64,000 nucleotides of DNA from Thermoplasmata archaeon (GTDB lineage Archaea > Thermoplasmatota > Thermoplasmata > Lutacidiplasmatales > UBA184), in the NCBI GenBank assembly GCA_021817605.1, contig JAKAUN010000015.1, positions 120,011-184,010 of the forward strand, read 5' to 3'. Numbering within the stretch: position 1 is the first letter of the stretch; each line of letters begins with the position of its first letter. The notes beneath the pieces were generated by a model. That model was not told the origin of the DNA, searched no databases, and saw nothing but the letters and a program-made list of their open reading frames with translations. Below are positions 23,132-31,986 of this stretch, one piece after another. Position numbers and translations under genes: made by a program.

Positions 23132-23887
23132 GTGAACCGCTTATCCGACCCTACCGCACTCCACGCTACGATGCTCCAACAGGCTGCCGAGGTGGGTCCG
23201 CCATCCCTGTTGGGCATCAGCGTGCGGCGATCGATCACTCTGGGCCGCGTCTACCTTCTGGTCGGCGCGGGACTGTCCATCTTCTACTCGGCCGTCTTCG
23301 CCCTCGCGGCCGGACCGAGTTTCGTCACGGTGTTCCCCGTCCTCCTGCCGGTCATCGCGGTGATGGGCGGTCTGGGGGGAATGGTGGTCTTCACCAACGA
23401 TCGGCTGAAGGGTGTCTTCGAGTACCTCATCGCCTACGGGCTCACGCCGCTGCGGCTGTTTGCCAACATCCTGTTGGCGAGCCTGGTGCTCGAGTCGATC
23501 GTCCTGGGGGCGGGCTGCCTGGTGGGGTTGGGCATCTACGCCGCGACCGGGCACGCGCTGAGCTGGGCGCTCGGGACAGCCTTGGGCCTCTATACGATCC
23601 CGATGAGCTACGCCTCGGTGGCCTTCACCGCCACCGTCGGGATGGTCTGGACCTCCCTCTCCTCTCCCCGGGCGGGAATGAACAGTCCTATCGGGCTGTT
23701 ACCGATCGTCGGAGTGACCCCGGCGCTCGTCACCCTGGTCGCAGCGCTTGCCGCGGTGGCCACGAGGGCCGTCCCCGCCCGCCTCGTGACCACCGTGGCG
23801 ATCCTCCTGCTGGTCGTGGTGGTCTTCGGCCTCCTGCGCCTTGTAGCGCGTCGCCTTCCCCCCGAGCGGCTGCTCTCCCCCACGTAG
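23132..23887 (+). CDS. ABC-2 type transporter permease
   Basis: A 251-residue protein with six hydrophobic helices. FTNDRLKGVFEYLIAYGLTPLRLFANILLAS resembles the coupling region after helix 2 of ABC-2 exporters, and the pairing with an ATPase four bases downstream makes the assignment firm. Cargo is unknown. GTG 23132 is the start that keeps the N-terminal cytoplasmic segment. Confidence 0.82.
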   Translation: MNRLSDPTALHATMLQQAAEVGPPSLLGISVRRSITLGRVYLLVGAGLSIFYSAVFALAAGPSFVTVFPVLLPVIAVMGGLGGMVVFTNDRLKGVFEYLIAYGLTPLRLFANILLASLVLESIVLGAGCLVGLGIYAATGHALSWALGTALGLYTIPMSYASVAFTATVGMVWTSLSSPRAGMNSPIGLLPIVGVTPALVTLVAALAAVATRAVPARLVTTVAILLLVVVVFGLLRLVARRLPPERLLSPT

Positions 23888-23891
23888 ACGG

Positions 23892-24797
23892 GTGTCGACG
23901 ATGGCGCTGCCGGAGGGGAAATCGGGGGCAGGGTCCCTGAGCCGGCCGGACGGGATCAGTCTCTCCTGCCGATCGGTGAATTCCGGCTACTCCGGGAAGG
24001 AGGTCCTCCGAGAGATCTCCTTCAGCATCGAGGAGCCGTCCATCTACGTCGTCCTCGGGCCGAACGGCGCGGGCAAGACGACGCTCTTCCGCACCCTCGC
24101 CGGGATCCTTCGGCCCTCCGCGGGGGAGGTGCTGATCGACGGGGTTCGGGTCGACCGACAGGCCTCCCGCGATCGTCTGCACTATCTCTCGCACATGGAC
24201 GGCATCCCGGACGGACTGCGCGTTCGCGAGGCGCTCGAGTTCTACGCGAGCGTGGAGCGGGCGAGCAGTTCGGACGTCGAGCGGGTCCTCGACCAGCTCG
24301 GGATCCGCGAGCTGAGCGAGCACTACCTCCCCCAGCTGAGCGCCGGGCAGAAGAAGCGGGTCTCCATCGCCCGCGTCTTTCTCCGCGAACGCGACATCTA
24401 TCTCCTGGACGAGCCGACCGCCAGCCTCGACCCCAAGGTCGCGCGCGAGATCCGCAACCTCATCCTCGAGCTCAGCCGAGAGAAGGTCGTCCTCTACTCC
24501 TCGCACAACCTGTTCGAGGCCCGGGAGATCGGGCGCTACGTCCTCGCCCTCAGGGCCGGAAGGCTCGCGCTCTTCGATCGCATCGAGAATCTTCGGGGCT
24601 CGCGCTACGTCGTGGGCATCCGCCTGCTCGAGCCGTCCGACGCCGTTGCCGGGCTCCCCCAAGAGGGAGATTACTTCCTGCGCGAGCTCCCCGGTCCGGA
24701 GGAGGTCCCTGCCCTGCTTCGCGACCTGGAGAGCCGAGGCGCGAGGGTCCGGGAACTTCGCGAGATGCACAACCCGCTCGAGGACCTGTTCGCCTGA
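23892..24797 (+). CDS. ABC transporter ATP-binding protein
   Basis: A 301-residue ATPase with Walker A GPNGAGKTTL (about residues 56-65), signature LSAGQKKRVSIARVFL, Walker B IYLLDEPTASLD and switch histidine in YSSHNLFEA. The C-terminal 80 residues form an extra domain seen in ABC-2 exporters of the drug/lipid type. It follows the permease by 4 bases, so the two are one operon and probably assemble as a 2:2 complex. GTG 23892 and ATG 23901 are alternative starts. Confidence 0.92.
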   Translation: MSTMALPEGKSGAGSLSRPDGISLSCRSVNSGYSGKEVLREISFSIEEPSIYVVLGPNGAGKTTLFRTLAGILRPSAGEVLIDGVRVDRQASRDRLHYLSHMDGIPDGLRVREALEFYASVERASSSDVERVLDQLGIRELSEHYLPQLSAGQKKRVSIARVFLRERDIYLLDEPTASLDPKVAREIRNLILELSREKVVLYSSHNLFEAREIGRYVLALRAGRLALFDRIENLRGSRYVVGIRLLEPSDAVAGLPQEGDYFLRELPGPEEVPALLRDLESRGARVRELREMHNPLEDLFA

Positions 24798-24937
24798 CAT
24801 CCCTCCTCGCGGGACCGGGATTCCCGGAGGAGTCCTTTCCGCCCGTCCCGGGGGCACGGAGGCGAGCTTGACCGCGCAGGGGTAGGGAACCCGAGGCACG
24901 CCCCCCCGGGAGCCGGGGCCGTGCTCCCGGGCCGGAG

Positions 24938-24955
24938 ATACGTATTTATGCGTAT
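24938..24955 (+). promoter_or_regulatory. TATA box inside an inverted repeat, leaderless promoter
   Basis: TATTTATG (24943-24950) is flanked by ATACG (24938-24942) and CGTAT (24951-24955), a perfect 5-base inverted repeat. The TATA centre is 27 bases before GTG 24974. A protein bound to the repeat would cover the TATA box. Confidence 0.6.
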
Positions 24956-24973
24956 AATGACAGTCCCCGGAGC

Positions 24974-26968
24974 GTGGTGGCGAAGTCCAAGCGCCGCTCG
25001 CGTGTCTCTAAGTCCCGTTCTCGAGGCGTCGCGTCGAAACGATCCCGGGCGAGCCCTCGGGCCAGCCCGGGCCGCAGGGGAACCGACGGACAGGTCACGC
25101 GCCGCGACGCCCTCCCCCCGGCACCTCGGGCCCCCTCCCGCCGCCCGGGACGTAGTGTTCGCGGACGCGGGGCTCTCCCACGCTCGTCCGCCACGCTGCC
25201 GCCGCGTACCTCCGCGGCCCTGGAGGCATCGGCCGCGGCCCATCTCAGCGAGAGGCTCGGAAGGCTCGCGACCTCCCCTGACGGATCGCTGGCCGTGGGT
25301 CTGACGGCGCGCCCTTCACCGGAGGGGCCGGACGTTGTGGTCCCCGAACCGCCCGAGCCGGCCCTCCTTGCCACGATGCTTCTTGCGGTCGAGTCCGACC
25401 GGCGCGACATCCTCAACCGGGTGGCCGCCGGTTTTGAGGAGGAGATTGAGGCCGTCGCTCCTCTCTACTGGCCGTTCCTCATCGTGCACGGCGAGGGAAG
25501 TCCTGGCGCGGCAGTGTTCGACCTCACCGGTGTCTGGAAGCGGAGCTTCCAGTATGCCAGCATGCCGCCTGCCGAGAAGCTTCGCAGCGTGTTGGACGGG
25601 CACCTCGCGCCGGAAGAGTTCCTCGCCCGCATGCGGGCCCTCGCCCAGTCGTTCGCGAGCAACCAAGGCACCGAGGCGCTGACAGTGGAAGGTTTCCTCA
25701 CGCTCGACCCTGCCCTCCAGCTGGACCTGCTCGCCCAGGCGAGCGGCCCGGCCGGAGCTCCCTCCCCTCGCGCCGGCTTCCTTCCCTCGCGACACCGCGT
25801 GGAGTGGTACGAGCAGGAGGTCGAGCGGATGCGTCAGTGGCTCGCCCGGCTGGACGGGGATCTTGCCTCGCTGAGGGAATTCCGTGGCCAAGCCGAGGCC
25901 GCGGTGCGCTCAGCGCAGGCGCGTCTCGAGCTGGCGGGGGCGAAGACCGAGACCGAGGGCCGAGAGCTCGTGGCGGAGGCCCAGCAGCACGCCCACCGGG
26001 AGATCGCCAAGATCCAGCAGGCACGGCATGCCGAGGTCCTCCAACACCTCAACGGGATCGAGCGAGCCCACCACACCGTCGCCTACGGAGAGACCGCGAT
26101 CTCGACGGCGACCACCCTCGCCGATCGGGCCGTGAGCCGGCGGGACGACCCTCGGCCTCACCATCTGCGCGCCCGAGAGGCACGGACGGCCATCCGCAAC
26201 GCGAGGCACCAGATCCGCGAGAGCCGGCGGGCGATCGAGGAGATCCACCAGCGCCAGCGCGACGCGCAGGAGGAGGCGCTCGCGGCGGTGGCCCAGATCG
26301 AAAGGTCGAGCGCGATGGGCCTCGCCCACCACGAACTCCTCGGCGACCACTTCCTTTCCGGAGCCGCCGACCTGCTCGCGGCGGTCGACGGGCAGATTGC
26401 CTCACGCCAGGCGCAGAAGGAGGCGATGGCCCGCAACTTCTTGCCGCTGCCCTCGGCGGCAGCCACCAAGATCGTCTGGCTTCCGATCTGGGCCGCGACC
26501 CTGCGGAGTCCGCGGGGGGTCCGCCAGATCGTCTTCCCGCCGCTCAAGGTGCGCGACAGCGTCGGGGTCGGTGGCTCCCTCAAGCGCCTTTTCGGAGGGA
26601 TGGTCCTCCCGTTCGAGCCCCGCACGGTTCCGTTCGACAAGGAGTTCCGCTCCACGATCGAGCAGGCGCTCTCGGCCGACGCTTGGCTCGCGAACGTGAC
26701 CCAGGAGCTGACCCGTTCGGCGGACGTGCTCACCTCCCCGACGATCCTCGGTCGGTTCGAGGAGGGACTCCTGGAGCTCAAGCGCAAGGGATGGATCTCC
26801 CAGAAGCAGGCCTCCGATTTCCTGCGCGCCTACCGCGAGCTGGCGGACCGCCGAAAATCCAAGCCTACGTTGCCCCCCGGCGAGGCGACCGACACGAACG
26901 GTGCAGGCGAGCACCCGACGTTGGAAGTCGACCTCGCCGGGCTCGTCCCCGGGCCGACGCCGGCGTAG
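24974..26968 (+). CDS. Large basic coiled-coil protein of unknown function
   Basis: A 664-residue protein. Residues 1-80 are disordered and very rich in Arg, Lys and Ser (SKRRSRVSKSRSRG), like a nucleic-acid-binding tail. Residues 85-265 form a folded region with PLYWPFLIVHGEG and VFDLTGVWKRSF. Residues 275-450 are a long coiled coil (RMRQWLARLDGDLASLREF through IEEIHQRQRDAQEEALAAV). Residues 460-580 form a second folded domain that contains KIVWLPIWAAT and RQIVFPPLKVRDSVG, and the tail is acidic. I recognise no family. It has the best leaderless promoter in the window. Domain borders are by eye. Confidence 0.75.
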   Translation: MVAKSKRRSRVSKSRSRGVASKRSRASPRASPGRRGTDGQVTRRDALPPAPRAPSRRPGRSVRGRGALPRSSATLPPRTSAALEASAAAHLSERLGRLATSPDGSLAVGLTARPSPEGPDVVVPEPPEPALLATMLLAVESDRRDILNRVAAGFEEEIEAVAPLYWPFLIVHGEGSPGAAVFDLTGVWKRSFQYASMPPAEKLRSVLDGHLAPEEFLARMRALAQSFASNQGTEALTVEGFLTLDPALQLDLLAQASGPAGAPSPRAGFLPSRHRVEWYEQEVERMRQWLARLDGDLASLREFRGQAEAAVRSAQARLELAGAKTETEGRELVAEAQQHAHREIAKIQQARHAEVLQHLNGIERAHHTVAYGETAISTATTLADRAVSRRDDPRPHHLRAREARTAIRNARHQIRESRRAIEEIHQRQRDAQEEALAAVAQIERSSAMGLAHHELLGDHFLSGAADLLAAVDGQIASRQAQKEAMARNFLPLPSAAATKIVWLPIWAATLRSPRGVRQIVFPPLKVRDSVGVGGSLKRLFGGMVLPFEPRTVPFDKEFRSTIEQALSADAWLANVTQELTRSADVLTSPTILGRFEEGLLELKRKGWISQKQASDFLRAYRELADRRKSKPTLPPGEATDTNGAGEHPTLEVDLAGLVPGPTPA

Positions 26969-27495
26969 GCGGCAGGGCGCCTCGGGCGACGCTTCCTTTA
27001 TCGGGGGCGGACCGGGTCCTGCGGAACTCGCGGCCGATCCTTAGGCGACCGGCCTCCCGTCTGCTGTGACGTACCGGCACGGAGCGGCGGGCCAGGCTCT
27101 CGGCGCCCCACCCCGTTCGAGGGCGGGGCGGATGGGCAGAGCGCGAGCGACCTTCCCGGTTCTCGTGCGAGCGGCTCCTTGAGGGAGGCCTCGCGTGGCA
27201 CCTACGGCGGTCACGGTGGCTGCGACCGAATTCGATGTCGACCGGGCCGCGAGCCCGACCCTGAAGTTCCCCGTCGGCCGAACGGGCGGTGTTTCCCTCC
27301 TCGACACGGCGATCTAGGCCTCGGCGCGGCTCCCAGCGTGGCGGCGGTCGCTGAGCCGAGACCCCGGCCCGGCCGCGACGAGGCCCGAGCCCTTCGGCGA
27401 GCCTGGACCTCCGAGTTGGGCGAACGCGCGCGCACCTCGGTGGAGAGACCGAGGGAAGCTGAGCGTTCTAATAGTCAGGTCCTGATGCTCCCCGG
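26969..27495. other. Long gap with one weak small ORF and a leaderless promoter at its end
   Basis: The only candidate gene is the 40-codon frame at 27195. A TATA-like TTCTAATAG at 27464-27472 is centred 28 bases before GTG 27496 of the next gene. Remaining open frames on both strands are low-complexity and look like chance products of high GC. Confidence 0.4.
27195..27317 (+). CDS. Possible 40-residue protein
   Basis: GTG 27195 follows GAGGGAGG by 7 bases. The peptide begins VAPTAVTVAATEFDVDR and ends TGGVSLLDTAI; it has normal amino-acid composition, unlike the surrounding frames. No family and no TATA box at the usual distance, so this is tentative. Confidence 0.3.
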   Translation: MAPTAVTVAATEFDVDRAASPTLKFPVGRTGGVSLLDTAI

Positions 27496-28377
27496 GTGTC
27501 CGCCTTTTGCCCCTACTGCGGCACTCCCTTGCCCCTCGGGGGTCGCTTTTGCCCGGCGTGCGGCAAGGAGGCCACCCCGACCGGTGCCGGGGGATCCGTG
27601 CCTCTCTCGACGGGCCGGCCGCCGCCGGGCGTGGCTTCAGGGCCACCAGGTTCGTCCGGCTGGCCCTGGACGGGGCCCGGCGCGTGGCCCCGCAGCCCGG
27701 CCCGGGAGGAGGAGGCCGTGCGACGCGCGGACCGAGAGGGGCTCACCCAGCTGCGCCGGGCGGCTTTCGTTTCCTTGGTCGCGGCCCTGTTAGGAGTCAT
27801 CAACACCCTGCTACAGGAGTATGCGCCGATCGTCCAGGTGTCGCCCACGACGACGGGCCCGAACCTCCACGTCGGCTCGACGGCGCCGCTCTGGGCAGGA
27901 CTCGCGATCGGGCTGCCCCTGCTCGGCCTGGAGCTGCTCTTCCTTCGCTTCGCCTTCCGGGCCCTCCTGCGTTTCGACACGACCTTCTCCACCCCGTCCG
28001 GGCTCTCTCTGCTGGCGCTCGCCGGACTGCCAATTTTGGCCGCGGGCTACGCGCTTCTCATCGCCGCGCTGCTGCAAGCCGTCGGCTGTGCCGGAGCCGG
28101 CAATCCGGTGTCGCTAAGCTGTCTCCTCACGCCGACCTTCTCGGGAGCTGTCGGCCTGCTCGTTATCGGCGGGCTGCTGACCCTGATCGGCTACGTGGGA
28201 GTGCTCGTGGGGATCTGGAGGTTCGGGACGCACTTTGATAACGGGCTGTTCAAGGCCGGAGCAATCCTGCTGATCTTTCCCCTCCTGGCGCTGGTCGGGG
28301 CAATCCTCCTTCTGGTCGGGGCGGCTCGGGCCCTAGAACGCCTCCCTCCGAAAGGGGCGGTCGCCACGTTCTCCTGA
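27496..28377 (+). CDS. Zinc-ribbon plus DUF973-like membrane protein
   Basis: A 293-residue protein. The first 25 residues are a zinc ribbon (FCPYCGTPL...FCPACGKEA). A proline/glycine linker follows, then five hydrophobic helices with GLTQLRRAAFVSLVAALLGV and the C-terminal WRFGTHFDNGLFKAGAILLI and VGAILLLVGAARALE, which match DUF973 proteins of archaea. The function of that family is not known. GTG 27496 lies at the expected start of transcription. Confidence 0.75.
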   Translation: MSAFCPYCGTPLPLGGRFCPACGKEATPTGAGGSVPLSTGRPPPGVASGPPGSSGWPWTGPGAWPRSPAREEEAVRRADREGLTQLRRAAFVSLVAALLGVINTLLQEYAPIVQVSPTTTGPNLHVGSTAPLWAGLAIGLPLLGLELLFLRFAFRALLRFDTTFSTPSGLSLLALAGLPILAAGYALLIAALLQAVGCAGAGNPVSLSCLLTPTFSGAVGLLVIGGLLTLIGYVGVLVGIWRFGTHFDNGLFKAGAILLIFPLLALVGAILLLVGAARALERLPPKGAVATFS

Positions 28378-28555
28378 AACCGTTGCCCGCCCCCCGTTCC
28401 CTCAGGCGCGTCGCGGGGGTTACGGCCGGGAAGAAGAGGTCCTCCGGGGAGGCAGACGCCGCCGGGAGGGCCCGACCATGCGGCCCCCCTCCCTTCGGGC
28501 CGGGGATCTCAGTGGAGCGGGCTTGAGGCCGCGCCCCAAGGAGGTTTGAACCTGG

Positions 28556-29233
28556 GTGTCTAGGAGCAGCGTGGAGCGGAAGCTCTCGTCGGAGAACCCC
28601 CCCAAGCAGGAATGGGCCGCCTACTACCGATGGAGCGCGGGGAGGCCGCCAAGGGAGCTCCTGCTGCGGGTGCTCGACCACATCAACTGGGAGGGCGGTC
28701 CGAAGAAGGAGCCCCTCGCCATCGACCTCTGTTTCGGCGCCGGCAACGACACCCTCGAGCTCCTCCGCCGGGGATGGCGGGTGCTGGCCATCGACGGCCA
28801 GAAGGACGCCGCGCGGATCCTGGCACGTCGCGTGCCGCCGCGACTCCGGCCGTCCCTCACCACTCTCGTGGCGCCGATGGAAGGGCTCGAGCTGCCTCCC
28901 GCGGACCTCGTCTACGCGAGCTTCGCGCTTCCGTTCTGCGCCCCGGCGGCCTTCCTTGAGCTCTGGGAGAGCATCCGAGGCTCGCTCCGCCCCGGAGGCC
29001 ATTTCGCCGGACAGCTCTTCGGGGACCGGGACGAGTGGCAGGGCCGACAGCCTCTCTCCTTCCACACACGCAGGCAGGCGCTCGGGCTCGCCCGCGGCTT
29101 GCGTGTCGAGATGCTACGTGAGACCGTCGAGGAAGGCAGGGTGCACTCCGGCCCGAAACATTGGCACTACTTCGAGCTCATACTGGAGAAGCCGCGAGGG
29201 GTCCGACGGCCCCGCAGGAACGAGCGCCGTTGA
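28556..29233 (+). CDS. Class I SAM-dependent methyltransferase
   Basis: A 225-residue methyltransferase: motif I is AIDLCFGAGNDTLELLRRG, motif II VLAIDGQ, motif IV DLVYASFALPFC and SLRPGGHFAGQLFGDRDEW in motif VI. It resembles TehB/thiopurine-type small-molecule methyltransferases; the substrate is unknown. An AAGGAGGT ribosome binding site at 28535-28542 is 13 bases before GTG 28556. Confidence 0.85.
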   Translation: MSRSSVERKLSSENPPKQEWAAYYRWSAGRPPRELLLRVLDHINWEGGPKKEPLAIDLCFGAGNDTLELLRRGWRVLAIDGQKDAARILARRVPPRLRPSLTTLVAPMEGLELPPADLVYASFALPFCAPAAFLELWESIRGSLRPGGHFAGQLFGDRDEWQGRQPLSFHTRRQALGLARGLRVEMLRETVEEGRVHSGPKHWHYFELILEKPRGVRRPRRNERR

Positions 29234-29250
29234 CTCTTCCCCCCACCCCA

Positions 29251-29260
29251 TCGATATAGG
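29251..29260 (+). promoter_or_regulatory. TATA box of the 43-residue gene
   Basis: TCGATATAGG, centred 28 bases before GTG 29284; the most AT-rich run in a 400-base gap. Confidence 0.45.
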
Positions 29261-29283
29261 CACGGCCCTCCGGACGCACGACG

Positions 29284-29415
29284 GTGTCCTTCGTGCGCGT
29301 GCTTGACACCGGACCGTATTCCTTCGAGTGGCTGGAGGAGGGCGGCGCGCTCGGCCGCGCGCGAGAGGGCGGCACGGCCCGCCCGGACTCGGCAATCCTT
29401 GAGCTCGGGGGCTGA
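29284..29415 (+). CDS. Possible leaderless 43-residue protein
   Basis: GTG 29284 sits exactly where transcription from the TATA box at 29251-29260 should start. The peptide reads SFVRVLDTGPYSFEWLEEGG and ends AILELGG, an acidic mini-protein with normal composition. No family recognised. The rest of 29416-29679 contains nothing I can support. Confidence 0.4.
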   Translation: MSFVRVLDTGPYSFEWLEEGGALGRAREGGTARPDSAILELGG

Positions 29416-29679
29416 CCGTCCGGTTCGACACGAGCGCGACAGCCCCGATGGAGGATCTGCTGTACGGGGCATAGGCGTGAGCCGACGCCCGAGCCGCCGC
29501 GTACACCAGGGAGCCAAGCGGCTTCCCTCCCAGGGGCCGGCCGCTCCCGATATCGTGCCCTGTTCGGGAGCGCCCTTCCGCCGCACGGACGAGAGGACGG
29601 GCCGTCAGCTACCGTCTCCTAGGGAAGTAGCGTCGGGGAGACTGTCGTGCGGAGGCTGAGACCCCTCGAAAGGGTCGGG

Positions 29680-31068
29680 TCAGAGGACCAGCCGCTCGGG
29701 CTCGACCTCCCGGGAGGCGAGCGAGAGCTTGTCGAGGAGGAAGGAGTCGCCCGAGGCGAGCCGACCGTGGGTGCGTCCCGCCAGGCGAGCGGCGACCAGG
29801 CGTCCGAGGGCGTCTGCCTTCATGATCCCGCTGCCGGAATCCCCTCCGACGAAGACCACACCGTAGCGCTCCACCGTGAGGACCGGGAGCCCGTCCGGGC
29901 TCATGCAGTAGTAGCCTCCCCAGCTTCGCTCGAGGCGGACCCGGGAGGAGCCGAAGGAGGGGAGGTAGGGCGTGATCGCCGGTGCGAGGTCGGTAGCGAA
30001 CGCCTCCCTCTCGCCGAGCCGTCGCATGTCGAAGTCGAGTCGGCCGTCCCTTGCCGGATCCTCGAGAGTGCCGACGGGGTGCGTGACGGTGTCGACCTGG
30101 GCGGCCCAGATCTGCCGCTGTCGGAAGACCGGCTTTAGCGTGGCGCCCGTGGGGAGGACGAGGAACGGCATGCGGGGCTTGCCGCCCGCAGTATCGATCG
30201 GGTCGAGCGGCGGCTCCCAGTCGAGCAACTCGTCCACCGCGGCCCCCGAGAGCGAGAACAGGCTCTGAGCGCGCGGGGCGCAGGCGGTGGCGAAACCGAA
30301 CGGGTAAAGGAGCTTCTCGGCCCAAGCTCCTGCGGCGACAACGACCCGCTCGGTGCGCACCGAGCGCCCGTCGCCGAGATCCACGCGGGCGACTCGGAGA
30401 CGGCCCTTCACGTGTTCCTGGAAGGCGAACGGCGTTCTCGTGCGTTCGTGGAGGAGGATCTCCTCCCGGCCCTCGAACGAGAGCCTCTGGACGCAGGCTC
30501 CGAAAAGGAAGTCGACCCCCTGGCGCCGGGCCTCCTCGAAGTAGAAGCGCGCCAGGAGCTCGGGAGCCACGGCTCCGCAGAAGCGGGCGAACACGCCGCC
30601 CGTGATCGGCTCCGGCGGCGGAGCACGGTCGTCCTCGTACCACCTCGACGGAGCGAGCTCGATCCCGGGGCAGGACCGCAGCTCCCCCGGCTCCAAGGCT
30701 CGGGCGTCGAGGGGGTCGGTCTGCCGACCGAGCAGCTCGTGGAATGCCCCACGCTCGCTCTCGGGAAGCAGCCAGAGATACCCGAAGAGGTCGAGCAGCG
30801 GGACCGGCGTGCGGAGCTCCTCCTGCTCGTCCATGAGAGACCGGTAGAAGCGGATGGAGCTCCGTGCGAGGAGACGGTTCTCCGGGGAACTGAACAGGTC
30901 CCGGACCATCGAGTTGCTCGCCCCCATCGATCCCTCGCCGGGACTGGATCGGGCGTCGACCACGAGGACGGAGAGCTCGGGCAGCTCGTGGGCAAGATGG
31001 AATGCCGAGGCGAGTCCGAGCGGACCGGCGCCGACGACCACGACGTCGTAGCGGTCCTTCTCTTCCAT
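29680..31068 (-). CDS. FAD-dependent oxidoreductase, DAO/sarcosine oxidase family
   Basis: A 462-residue flavoprotein. The dinucleotide fold is DVVVVGAGPLGLASAFHLA with the acidic end VLVVDARSSPGEGSMGASNS, the FAD-binding serine/alanine loop of DAO-family enzymes. VVVAAGAWAEKLLYPFG and the C-terminal SPDGLPVLTVERYGVVFVGGDSGSGIMKADALGRLVA complete the FAD site. It is of the sarcosine/glycine oxidase or dehydrogenase type; an amine substrate is likely. ATG 31068 is preferred over the longer open frame, which overlaps the divergent aldolase gene. Confidence 0.85.
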   Translation of the reverse strand: MEEKDRYDVVVVGAGPLGLASAFHLAHELPELSVLVVDARSSPGEGSMGASNSMVRDLFSSPENRLLARSSIRFYRSLMDEQEELRTPVPLLDLFGYLWLLPESERGAFHELLGRQTDPLDARALEPGELRSCPGIELAPSRWYEDDRAPPPEPITGGVFARFCGAVAPELLARFYFEEARRQGVDFLFGACVQRLSFEGREEILLHERTRTPFAFQEHVKGRLRVARVDLGDGRSVRTERVVVAAGAWAEKLLYPFGFATACAPRAQSLFSLSGAAVDELLDWEPPLDPIDTAGGKPRMPFLVLPTGATLKPVFRQRQIWAAQVDTVTHPVGTLEDPARDGRLDFDMRRLGEREAFATDLAPAITPYLPSFGSSRVRLERSWGGYYCMSPDGLPVLTVERYGVVFVGGDSGSGIMKADALGRLVAARLAGRTHGRLASGDSFLLDKLSLASREVEPERLVL

Positions 31069-31179
31069 CGTCCCGGACCACCCTTCCTCTCCCCGAGAGC
31101 TTGGCCCGCTGCCGGCATCGCCGTGCGGCGCGGCGCTGCAAACGGTTATCGCTCGACGGGGTCCATGCGGCCCCGTTCC

Positions 31180-31929
31180 ATGAAGAGCTCTCTTCGCGCC
31201 CGGCTGAGCCAGCCGGGTCCCCCTTCCTTCGGCAGCTGGATCTCCTCTTCGTCGCTCGTCTGCCTGGACGCGCTCGACGGCCTTGGCTTCGAGTGGTTCA
31301 TGATCGACACGGAGCACTCGCACGTGAACCCGGAGTCGCTCGCCGCGATGGCTGCCCTCCTCGCGCGGGGCGAGGCGGCCGGTCTCGTGCGTGTGGGCGA
31401 GGTCGACCCGTACTTGGTCAAACAGGCTTTGGACGCCGGGGCGCAGGGCGTGCTCGCGCCGCTCGTCAACACCGAGGCCGAGGCTTTGGCGCTCGTCTCG
31501 TTCGCCAAGTACCCCCCGCAAGGCGTCCGGGGGATCGCCTCCGCGGCGGCCTCCCGCTACGGCCGGGAGCTCTCCGCCTACCTCCGCAACGCCAACCAGG
31601 AGACGCTCGTCGGGGTTCAGATCGAGACCCGCGAGGCCCTCGCGAACGTCGAGGCGATCGCCGGGGTCGAGGGAGTCGACCTGCTCTTCGTGGGACCCCA
31701 GGACCTCACCCTGAACCTGGGACTGCTCGACGACCGCAAGCACCCGCGTCTCCGGGAGGCGATGCGCACGGTCGTCGCGGCCTGCGAGCGACACGGCAAG
31801 GTTGCCGGGACCCTCGTCGTCGACGCGGAGGAGAAGTCGGCCGCGGTCGACCTCGGGTTCCGTTTCATCTCCCTCGCCTCCGACGTCCGCTTTCTCCTCA
31901 ACGGGGCCCGCCAGTTCCTCGGATCCTGA
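31180..31929 (+). CDS. HpcH/HpaI-family aldolase
   Basis: A 249-residue class II pyruvate aldolase of the HpcH/HpaI (phosphoenolpyruvate-binding) family. FEWFMIDTEHSHVNPE, AQGVLAPLVNTEAEA, VGVQIETREALANVEAI (metal-binding glutamate) and GVDLLFVGPQDLTLNLG (metal-binding aspartate) are all in order. It cleaves or forms 2-keto-4-hydroxy acids. ATG 31165 is an alternative; a TATA-like GGTTATC near 31147 favours 31180. It is divergent from the FAD oxidoreductase. Confidence 0.88.
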   Translation: MKSSLRARLSQPGPPSFGSWISSSSLVCLDALDGLGFEWFMIDTEHSHVNPESLAAMAALLARGEAAGLVRVGEVDPYLVKQALDAGAQGVLAPLVNTEAEALALVSFAKYPPQGVRGIASAAASRYGRELSAYLRNANQETLVGVQIETREALANVEAIAGVEGVDLLFVGPQDLTLNLGLLDDRKHPRLREAMRTVVAACERHGKVAGTLVVDAEEKSAAVDLGFRFISLASDVRFLLNGARQFLGS

Positions 31930-31957
31930 GACGGGCCCAAGCAGGCGAACCCCCCAC

Positions 31958-31963
31958 CTTAAG
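31958..31963 (+). promoter_or_regulatory. TATA box CTTAAG, leaderless promoter
   Basis: Centred 26-27 bases before GTG 31987. It separates the membrane-protein gene from the aldolase transcript. Confidence 0.55.
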
Positions 31964-31986
31964 GCGGGGCCCGTCAGCCGTCGGAC

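Noticed and set aside
30412..31164. N-terminal extension of the aldolase frame
   Set aside because: The first 250 codons run antisense to the FAD oxidoreductase and show no protein likeness.
31069..31794. N-terminal extension of the FAD oxidoreductase frame
   Set aside because: Antisense to the aldolase gene; the FAD fold begins properly at ATG 31068.
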